This document shows, piece after piece, positions 1-5,577 of a DNA stretch of 17,520 nucleotides (the first letter of the stretch is position 1; each line of letters starts with the position of its first letter). The translations under genes were made by a program, and so were the position numbers. The notes beneath the pieces were generated by a model, which saw nothing but the letters and a program-made list of their open reading frames with translations, was not told the DNA's origin and did no database searches. Source of the stretch: Rhodobacterales bacterium UBA3080 (lineage in GTDB: Bacteria; Pseudomonadota; Alphaproteobacteria; Rhodobacterales; Rhodobacteraceae); assembly GCA_002366645.1 (NCBI GenBank), contig DFBM01000010.1, positions 1-17,520 on the forward strand, read 5' to 3'.

Positions 1-76
1 CGAGATTTTCGCAAACCGGATGCACCCGATGACCCTGAAAGGGATCGAGGCCGCAATGAAAGAACTTGGTCGATGA
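1..76 (+). CDS. C-terminal end of an unidentified protein (partial, 5' cut by window)
   Basis: The frame starting at position 2 is open to a TGA at 74-76 and encodes 24 residues, including the stretch ANRMHPMTLKGIEAAMKELG. The stop overlaps the ATG of the next gene in an ATGA, which supports a real, translationally coupled upstream gene. An N-x-x-H-P pattern close to a C-terminus resembles the last conserved block of SGNH/GDSL hydrolases (D-x-x-H-P), but so few residues do not decide the family. Function unassigned. Confidence 0.6.
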   Translation, partial: EIFANRMHPMTLKGIEAAMKELGR

Positions 77-402
77 ATGAATTCTGGAAACATCACAAGC
101 TGCTGGTTGTCGGATTTATTGCCGCCTGCGTTCTGACCTCATTTCTGTTGATCAGCCTGATTGCCGGTCTGGTGTACTGGCCCAAACACCGCGACGCCGA
201 GATGTCCGGCTGGATGACGATTGGTTATGTCGCCCACTCCTACGGCGTCGAGAAAGAGCCGCTTGCTGACGCGCTCGGAGTGGAGATGGAGATCCGGCGA
301 CATCTGACGTTGAAATCTATCGCGGACGCAGAAGGCATCGCGTTGCCAACGTTGTTCGAGATACTGCAAACAGCCATCGACGCCGAGCGTGCCGATAAAT
401 GA
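73..402 (+). CDS. Small membrane-anchored protein with tandem helical motifs (109 aa), unknown function
   Basis: The protein starts with a short basic stretch (KHHK) and one strong hydrophobic segment at about residues 11-36, so it is probably an inner-membrane anchor. The remaining ~70 residues look like two copies of a short helical motif: TIGYVAHSYGVEKEPLADALG and, after a linker, TLKSIADAEGIALPTLFEIL. Each has a 'xxIAxxxGxxxxxLxxxLG'-like pattern. I remember similar paired motifs as small helical modules next to membrane redox or DedA-like proteins, but I cannot name a family from sequence alone. Both ends are coupled: its ATG overlaps the upstream stop, and its own TGA overlaps the ATG of the DedA gene (ATGA each time), so it is very likely made together with the DedA protein. 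No catalytic residues are visible. A partner or regulatory role at the membrane is inference. Confidence 0.8.
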   Translation: MNEFWKHHKLLVVGFIAACVLTSFLLISLIAGLVYWPKHRDAEMSGWMTIGYVAHSYGVEKEPLADALGVEMEIRRHLTLKSIADAEGIALPTLFEILQTAIDAERADK

Positions 403-1007
403 CCGAGAGCCTCCTCGCCCTTGTACCGACATACGGACTGCCGTTTATATTTGGCATTTCGGTGATCGCAGCGGCAGGAGTTCCACTGTCCAGCAGCCTG
501 ACGCTTTTGGCGGCCGGTGCCTTCATTGCCAGTGGCGAGCTTGATGTCGCCCCAGCATTTCTATGGGCGTTAGCGGGGGCAGTCATTGGCGACCAGATCG
601 GCTTCCAGATTGGGTTACGCGCGGGCAGTGCGATCGAGGTGCGGTTAAACCGCAATCCCTCTCGAGCGCTGAAAATCCAGCGCTCGAAGCGGTTTATAGG
701 CCGTTTCGGCGGCGTTGGGGTATTCCTGACGCGCTGGTTAACTCCGCCAATCGGCCCGGCGACCAACGTGGTTTGCGGGGCGGGCGACATGCGCTGGCTG
801 CGCTTCACGGTTTGGGATTTTGCAGGCGAAGCCATCTGGGTCGGCCTCTATATCGGTCTTGGCTACACGGTTCGTGGCAATATCGAAGAGGTGGCGGGAA
901 CGCTCGGCGATATTAGCTGGTTCCTGATTGCCGGACTGGTAACGGTCGTTTTGGGATACCGGATACTGACAGTTTTTCGGAAGCACAGCCAAAAGGCAGG
1001 CAAATGA
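399..1007 (+). CDS. DedA/VTT-domain integral membrane protein
   Basis: This 202-aa protein is a member of the DedA (SNARE-associated Golgi / VTT) family. It shows the family's glycine-rich GDQIGFQIGLRAG stretch, then basic residues ahead of FLTRWLTPPIGPATNVVCG, and an amphipathic-to-membrane segment with DFAGEAIWVGLYIGLG. Hydrophobic segments lie near residues 10-45, 50-70, 110-128, 145-160 and 172-193. DedA proteins act in the inner membrane; several are undecaprenyl-phosphate or phospholipid flippases/scramblases or are needed for envelope homeostasis. The specific substrate here is unknown. Start and stop each overlap a neighbour by 4 bp (ATGA), placing it in one operon with the 109-aa anchored protein and the P450. 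Length is normal for the family. Confidence 0.9.
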   Translation: MTESLLALVPTYGLPFIFGISVIAAAGVPLSSSLTLLAAGAFIASGELDVAPAFLWALAGAVIGDQIGFQIGLRAGSAIEVRLNRNPSRALKIQRSKRFIGRFGGVGVFLTRWLTPPIGPATNVVCGAGDMRWLRFTVWDFAGEAIWVGLYIGLGYTVRGNIEEVAGTLGDISWFLIAGLVTVVLGYRILTVFRKHSQKAGK

Positions 1008-2161
1008 GCCAGCCTCCTGTTTATAATCTCGACCCGCAGACCTTCTGGGAGGACCCCTATCCGGCGCTGGTCGAGATGCGCGCGCTTGGTCCGGTAGTTT
1101 ACGTCCCGCAGTTCGACCGCAAAATGATCGTCAAACGCGACGAGATCGTCGCCGCCGAGCCGCTGATCGAAGTGTTCAGCTCCGAACAGCCCGAGGGTTT
1201 GATGACGGTGCTGCTGGGGCAAAACCTGATGCGCCGCGACGGGGAGCCACATATGGTTGAACGCAAGGCGCTGTTCCCCTGCGTTTCGCCAAAAACCGTG
1301 CGCGACCATTGGACCGCGATTTTCCGCGCCGAGGCCGAGGCGATCCTTGCAGAACTCAAGCCCAAAGGCAGCGCCGACCTGTTCATGGAGTACAGCACCC
1401 GTCTGGCAGCCCAATGCCTGATCAGGATCACCGGACTGGAAACCGCCACATGGCAGGAAATGGACGTCTGGTCGCAAGCCATGATCGACGGTATCGCCAA
1501 TTACACCGGCGACTCCGAGGTCGAGGCGCGTTGCAACGCCGCCACCGCCGCAGTTGACGCGGCGATTGACGAGATGCTGCCCAAGTCGGGCGGGCCAAGG
1601 GCGTTCGATATGATCACCGTGATGCTGGCGGCTGGTCTGCCCGAGGTAAGCATCCGCGCCAATATCAAGCTGACCATTACCGGCGGGCAAAACGAGCCGC
1701 GCGACGTGATCTCCGGTGCGATTTGGGCGTTGCTAACCCATCCTGAACAACTGGCGATGGTCCGTTCCGGCGAGGTATCCTGGATGCAGGTATTCGAGGA
1801 ATTCGTGCGCTGGCTAAGCCCGATCGGTATGTCGCCGCGTATCATCGCCAAGGATCACATGATCGGTGATGTGGCGTTGAACGCCGGCGATAACATTTTC
1901 TTCATGCTCGGCTCCGCCAACCGTGACGAAGCGTATTTCGAAAACGCCGACCGGTTTGACGTGACCCGTGACGCTGGCAAGCATATCGCCTTCGGGGCTG
2001 GCCCGCATTTCTGTGCCGGTGCATGGATCAGCAAGGCGATGGTCGCGGATGTGGCCTTGCCAATGCTATTCGACGCCCTGCCCGACTTGGTTCTGACCGG
2101 TGATGTCCGCCTAGGTGGCTGGGCCTTTCGCGGTGTCCTAAATCTGCCTTGCGCGTGGTAA
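1004..2161 (+). CDS. Cytochrome P450 with atypical I-helix (NEPRD)
   Basis: A 385-aa soluble bacterial class P450. The heme-binding loop FGAGPHFCAG gives Cys337 as the thiolate ligand. The K-helix E-x-x-R is Glu266-Arg269 (EFVR), and the C-helix region DGEPHMVERK has the expected His and Arg for the heme propionates. The I-helix reads TGGQNEPRD at residues 226-234. The usual (A/G)GxxT/(D,E)T oxygen-activation pair is changed: Glu231 is followed by Pro instead of Thr. P450s use two electrons and O2 to oxygenate a substrate, but I cannot infer the substrate. No ferredoxin or reductase gene is adjacent, so electron partners must be encoded elsewhere. The ATG overlaps the DedA stop (ATGA). The protein is slightly shorter than the common 400-420 aa. 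The family call is firm; monooxygenase versus peroxygenase-like activity is open. Confidence 0.93.
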   Translation: MSQPPVYNLDPQTFWEDPYPALVEMRALGPVVYVPQFDRKMIVKRDEIVAAEPLIEVFSSEQPEGLMTVLLGQNLMRRDGEPHMVERKALFPCVSPKTVRDHWTAIFRAEAEAILAELKPKGSADLFMEYSTRLAAQCLIRITGLETATWQEMDVWSQAMIDGIANYTGDSEVEARCNAATAAVDAAIDEMLPKSGGPRAFDMITVMLAAGLPEVSIRANIKLTITGGQNEPRDVISGAIWALLTHPEQLAMVRSGEVSWMQVFEEFVRWLSPIGMSPRIIAKDHMIGDVALNAGDNIFFMLGSANRDEAYFENADRFDVTRDAGKHIAFGAGPHFCAGAWISKAMVADVALPMLFDALPDLVLTGDVRLGGWAFRGVLNLPCAW

Positions 2162-2184
2162 GCCGACGCCCCATATAGGTAGCC

Positions 2185-2874
2185 ATGATACGTTTTGCAC
2201 CGATCCTTCTTGCCATAATTGGCGCCATCCTGATGTTCCGCTTTTCCGCATGGCGTAGCGGCAAGAACCTTGACGAGCAATCCACGGTTCTGAAGGATCC
2301 GGCGTTGTTGGCGTTGACCAAAAAGATGGCCGCACAGCTGGATTTGCCGAAACTGAAGGTGCATATCTACGAAATCGACCCGATCAACGGTCTAGCAGCG
2401 CCGGACGGACGGATTTTCATTACGCGCGGATTCATGAACAAATACCGCGATGGCATCGTTGATGCGGAGGAGTTGGCGAGCGTCATTGCCCACGAACTTG
2501 GCCACGTCGCGCTTGGGCACTCGAAACGCCGGATGCTGGATTTCGCCGGTGCGAATGCCATTCGCGTGGTGTTGATGACAGTGGTCGGACGAATTATCCC
2601 GTTCTTCGGGGTTTATATCGTGAACGCACTGGTTTCGATGCTGACGGCACGCCTGTCGCGGCAGGATGAATACGAAGCGGACGCCTATGCCTCGGCACTG
2701 CTGACCAAGGCCGGTATCGGCACAGCGCCGCAAATCGCGATGTTCCAGAAGCTGGATTACCTATCGGGCAAGTCCGGTGGCAACGGTCAATTGGCGTGGT
2801 TGATGAGTCACCCGAAAACCGAAGAACGGATTGCGGCGATCAGGGCGCTTAATGACAAGTGGAATGGCGCCTAG
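2185..2874 (+). CDS. M48-family membrane-anchored zinc metalloprotease
   Basis: A 229-aa M48 peptidase related to HtpX/Ste24. The zinc motif HELGH is at residues 103-107 (VIAHELGHVALGH), and the third ligand is most likely Glu162 in RQDEYEADAYA, equivalent to the family E-Y-x-A-D motif. An N-terminal hydrophobic helix (about residues 4-18) anchors it, and a second hydrophobic stretch (about 129-152) lies between the zinc motif and the third ligand, as in HtpX. A late HPKTEERI segment is also typical of M48 enzymes. It probably degrades damaged or misfolded membrane proteins; the exact substrate is unknown. It follows the P450 gene by 23 nt with a modest AGG ribosome binding site at 2177-2179, so co-transcription is likely. 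Its TAG stop is shared with the opposing PIN gene. It is shorter than HtpX (~290 aa), so I do not use that symbol. Confidence 0.9.
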   Translation: MIRFAPILLAIIGAILMFRFSAWRSGKNLDEQSTVLKDPALLALTKKMAAQLDLPKLKVHIYEIDPINGLAAPDGRIFITRGFMNKYRDGIVDAEELASVIAHELGHVALGHSKRRMLDFAGANAIRVVLMTVVGRIIPFFGVYIVNALVSMLTARLSRQDEYEADAYASALLTKAGIGTAPQIAMFQKLDYLSGKSGGNGQLAWLMSHPKTEERIAAIRALNDKWNGA

Positions 2875-3431
2875 CTTTCCTCGCCAAATTCGGCTTCCAG
2901 AAATTTGCCCATCCGTGGCAGTCCGGTTCGTTTTAACAGTGGCCGGATAAGCTGCGGTCGACCCGATGCAGTGACGGCGCGGGCTTGGACTTTGCGACCA
3001 ACCGCAATCATATCGACCGGACCGTTTTGCGCAAACTCCAAAAGGAACCCGTCGGGTTCGCGGCGGATAATGTCATGCCGTGCCAAGGTTTTGGTCGGGA
3101 AGTCTTTCAGGTTACGCGTCAGCAAAATGTCGGCGTTACCGGCAATCGCCCCCGCCAGAACATGCCGGTCATTGCGATCCGGCAGTGAAAGCGTGTCGAT
3201 CACGTCCGGGTCGGGTTGCACCATCGCCGCTGGCCACTTGGCCTTCAGCAAGGCGATCTCAACACCTGCGATCCCGCCAACCTCGAAATCCGCACGACCG
3301 GCTGCGTGCCGCCATTCGTCAAGGATTTTGTCAGACCACAAGGGGGCAAAACCGCCAGCCTCGGCGGTTTCCATCAGCATTTCACGCATCACCGTCGGGA
3401 AGATGATGCAGGCGTCCATCAATACCCGCAT
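2871..3431 (-). CDS. PIN-domain protein, putative ribonuclease (no adjacent antitoxin)
   Basis: A 186-aa protein with a PIN nuclease domain in its first ~120 residues. Candidate metal-binding acids are Asp6 (VLMDACI), Glu39 (ILDEW), Asp88 in PDRNDRHV, and the LLTRNLKDFP segment with Asp110. The C-terminal ~60 residues are basic and less typical. PIN domains cleave RNA, often as VapC toxins, but no VapB-like antitoxin gene flanks this one. Its start overlaps the stop of the upstream RNA methyltransferase by one base (TGATG), implying a two-gene operon. I recall this pair as conserved in Rhodobacter sphaeroides (RSP_2648 with RSP_2647); that is memory, not a search. A role in RNA processing linked to the methyltransferase is inference. 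Confidence 0.85.
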   Translation of the reverse strand: MRVLMDACIIFPTVMREMLMETAEAGGFAPLWSDKILDEWRHAAGRADFEVGGIAGVEIALLKAKWPAAMVQPDPDVIDTLSLPDRNDRHVLAGAIAGNADILLTRNLKDFPTKTLARHDIIRREPDGFLLEFAQNGPVDMIAVGRKVQARAVTASGRPQLIRPLLKRTGLPRMGKFLEAEFGEES

Positions 3432-4633
3432 CAGTCTAACCTAAGGAACAAAGCTTTAAGGTAGGAGGTCTCTGCCAAGTAGGGATGAGTCGGATGGTCG
3501 GGGCCAGCCTGCCCTGTCGAAACAATCTGCGCTCTCCGCCCCGCCTTGCCTATACCGCGCAAGCTAACTTCGCGAAAACGTGCCAGATCGGCGGCGTGGG
3601 AACAGGAACACAGCACCAGATATCCACCCGGTTCCACCAGATTTGCCCCAAGCCGCGCAATGCGTTCATAAGCCCGTAGCCCAGCCTCGAGCGCCTGTTT
3701 GGAGGGCGCAAAGGCCGGCGGATCGCAAACGACCACACCGAATTTGGCCTTTTCGTTACCCATGGCGATCATCGTGTCAAAGGCGTCGCCCTTGCGGGTT
3801 TCGAATTTGTCCGCAACGCCCGTCGCCTCGGCGCCTTTTTCTGCCAGTGCCAGCGCCGGTGCAGAGCCATCGATCGCCAGCGCACTATTCGCGCCATTTG
3901 CCAAAGCCGCCAGCGAGAACCCGCCAACATGGCTGAACACATCCAGCACATCGGTGCCTTTGGCCAGCTTCGCCGCAAACGCGTGGTTCGGGCGTTGGTC
4001 ATAGAACAGACCGGTTTTCTGGCCGCCCATAAGGTCAGCCATATAGGTCGCCCCGTTCATTGGCACAGGGATAAGGTCGGAAATCTCGCCGCGCAGAACG
4101 ACGGTTTCTTCGTTCAAGCCTTCCAGCGTTCGCGCGCGGCCATTGGCGTTTTTAAGAACGTTAACGACGCCCGTCACATTGCAAAGCGCGGTGACGATAT
4201 CGTCCAGACGTTCTTCGGCCCAGACAGCGTTTGGCTGGATCACGGCGGTATCACCGAACCGGTCAATGATGACGCCCGGCATACCGTCGGCCTCGGCGTG
4301 GATCAGGCGATAGAACGGGGCGTCGAACAGGGTTTCACGCAGCTGATACGCGCGGGTTATGCGGGTCGTGAACCAGTCGATGTCAATCTCGGTCGCAAGA
4401 TCCGTATCAAGCACACGGGCGATGATCTTGGAATTGGCGTTGAAAGCGGCGAGCGCGATGGGCGTGCGCTCCTTGTCCTGAATTTCGACAATGCTGCCAG
4501 CAGGGATCGCTTTGGTGCGGCGATCCAGAACCAATTGATCGGAAAACACCCAAGGAGCCCCGAAACGCAAACGCTGGGCGTTGGTTTTGGGCAGCAGGCG
4601 AACGACGGGGCGGGTGGGTGCGATATCTGTCAT
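3431..4633 (-). CDS. Class I SAM-dependent rRNA methyltransferase, RlmI-like (COG1092)
   Basis: A 400-aa protein. The N-terminal ~80 residues resemble a PUA RNA-binding domain (RLRFGAPWVFSDQL). A central EEHD-like linker domain follows, then a Rossmann methyltransferase domain. Hallmarks are GGQKTGLFYDQRPN at 203-216, SAM-binding DVFSHVGGFS at 231-240, catalytic DPPAF at 304-308 and CSCSH at 342-346. The ending HPYLAETSYLKALFLRL is also typical. RlmI methylates C5 of a 23S rRNA cytosine; related members differ in target, so I give no symbol. The ATG at 4633 is 28 bp downstream of the terminator A-run of the 56-aa gene, so it should have its own promoter in the terminator region or be reached by read-through. 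It is coupled to the PIN gene downstream. Confidence 0.92.
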   Translation of the reverse strand: MTDIAPTRPVVRLLPKTNAQRLRFGAPWVFSDQLVLDRRTKAIPAGSIVEIQDKERTPIALAAFNANSKIIARVLDTDLATEIDIDWFTTRITRAYQLRETLFDAPFYRLIHAEADGMPGVIIDRFGDTAVIQPNAVWAEERLDDIVTALCNVTGVVNVLKNANGRARTLEGLNEETVVLRGEISDLIPVPMNGATYMADLMGGQKTGLFYDQRPNHAFAAKLAKGTDVLDVFSHVGGFSLAALANGANSALAIDGSAPALALAEKGAEATGVADKFETRKGDAFDTMIAMGNEKAKFGVVVCDPPAFAPSKQALEAGLRAYERIARLGANLVEPGGYLVLCSCSHAADLARFREVSLRGIGKAGRRAQIVSTGQAGPDHPTHPYLAETSYLKALFLRLD

Positions 4634-4660
4634 GGGAACCCTCTAACCTGTGTTGAAGAC

Positions 4661-4689
4661 AAAAAAAAGGGCTGTCATAGCGACAGCCC
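4661..4689 (-). terminator. Rho-independent terminator of the 56-aa gene
   Basis: A perfect 8-bp stem (GGGCTGTC at 4669-4676 with GACAGCCC at 4682-4689) encloses a 5-base loop. On the minus strand it is followed directly by eight T (A-run at 4661-4668). The orientation and its position 26 nt past the stop of the small gene at 4715 make it that gene's intrinsic terminator, limiting read-through into the methyltransferase gene. Confidence 0.9.
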
Positions 4690-4714
4690 AAGTCTAGGGA
4701 GGTAATTTCGGTGT

Positions 4715-4885
4715 TTAGGCGTGCGCTGGGCGGGCCAATACGGCGCCGGCGCGGTGGACCAGCGTTTTTACATACGCAGCAAAGGCCGCGGATGCGTCGC
4801 GCATTGCGTCTGCGCGTAGCTGATGGGCCTTCGCTTCGTAGGCACGGATTTCGGCGGTTGTCAGTGTCTGTGTCTCGGTTGTCAT
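4715..4885 (-). CDS. Small protein, 56 aa, amphipathic helical, unknown function
   Basis: Begins MTTETQTLTTAEIRAYEAKA and continues as an alanine/arginine-rich helix with HQLRADAMRDASAAFAAYVK, ending ARPAHA-stop. An AGGAG ribosome binding site sits at 4894-4898, 8 nt before the ATG, and a strong intrinsic terminator follows, so it is a free-standing, probably well-expressed small gene. The layout (T/Q/E-rich start, then an amphipathic helix with an Arg/Ala face) resembles short Rhodobacterales proteins that I remember under the name RSP_7527 family; that is recollection only. It is not a clear DUF1127 protein, lacking the usual L-x-x-L-S-D-x-x-L-x-D-I-G ending. Membrane-surface or RNA/protein-binding roles are both possible. 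Confidence 0.8.
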   Translation of the reverse strand: MTTETQTLTTAEIRAYEAKAHQLRADAMRDASAAFAAYVKTLVHRAGAVLARPAHA

Positions 4886-4990
4886 AACATATTCTCCTAT
4901 GCTCTATAAAGGTCAGGGCCATTGCCTTAACTCAAATAGAACATAGGAATATCCGAGCGTTAGCACATCAGACATTCCAAGATTTCCGTT

Positions 4991-5005
4991 ATGCGCCTTG
5001 CGCAT
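4991..5005 (-). other. Short perfect hairpin just past the soxG stop
   Basis: ATGCGC/GCGCAT form a 6-bp stem with a 3-base loop, beginning 5 nt after the soxG stop codon. It lacks a T-run on the minus strand, so it is not a standard intrinsic terminator. It could protect the 3' end of the sox transcript or assist Rho-dependent termination; this is inference. Confidence 0.4.
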
Positions 5006-5010
5006 GGCTC

Positions 5011-5577
5011 CTAAAAATATTCAGGAAGGCTGCCGTCGCGGGCAGCATTTGTCAGCCAGTCAAACATAAATTCGCCCACAGATCGAAAACAGATCAGCTC
5101 GAACATATCGGTTTGTGTCATCCAGAAAGCTGCCGCTAGTTGGCCGACACGGGTGCGCCGAAAGTCGCCGATACCGAACGCTTCGGGCGACAGATCGATC
5201 GGTGCACCCTTGGCGAGAACCTCGCGGGCGCCCTGCCCCTCGATTCGGAAGATCGCGCGCGCATCCGATACGTTAACCGCCATGTGATGCTCCGCACCGA
5301 GAGCTTCGGATATTTGCGCCGTAATCGCGTCGGCTTGGTCGTAGGCAACCAGCAGCAACAACTCGTCCGGCGACATCCATGCCACGCCACCCATAGGGCC
5401 GTGGGTGATCTTGCGCTGTGCTGGAATGTCCGATCCCACGGCCGCTGACACGGCAGATTTTAGCTGAGCGGAGTCGAGGTCACCGCGCAAAGTTATCATA
5501 CCGCGCAATCCGCTATCGGTAATTTTGACCGCATCACTGGACGACGCACCATTCAGGATGGAAATTGCGTTAGACAT
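5011..5577 (-). CDS. soxG: Sarcosine oxidase gamma subunit
   Basis: Encodes a 188-aa SoxG: a GcvT-like small subunit of heterotetrameric sarcosine oxidase. The start is placed at MSNAIS (5577) rather than at the upstream in-frame ATG (5619), because an AAGGGG ribosome binding site precedes it and the ATG overlaps the end of soxA by 8 bp, as expected in this operon. Recognisable features are MITLRGDL near residue 28, HGPMGGVAWMSPDELLLL and a WLTNA segment near the C-terminus. The gamma subunit contacts the alpha subunit and stabilises the complex; it has no known catalytic residues of its own. It is the last sox gene of the operon. Confidence 0.93.
   Translation of the reverse strand: MSNAISILNGASSSDAVKITDSGLRGMITLRGDLDSAQLKSAVSAAVGSDIPAQRKITHGPMGGVAWMSPDELLLLVAYDQADAITAQISEALGAEHHMAVNVSDARAIFRIEGQGAREVLAKGAPIDLSPEAFGIGDFRRTRVGQLAAAFWMTQTDMFELICFRSVGEFMFDWLTNAARDGSLPEYF

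Noticed and set aside
863..1690. 275-codon open frame on the - strand
   Set aside because: It covers parts of the DedA and P450 genes in antisense. The glycine/histidine-rich translation has no family features.
3929..4705. 258-codon open frame on the + strand
   Set aside because: Antisense to the RlmI-like methyltransferase, which has all its motifs.
4903..4935. Possible promoter (TTGAGT / TTTATA) for the 56-aa gene
   Set aside because: The spacer is 19 nt, and the predicted start of transcription would fall within the ribosome binding site.
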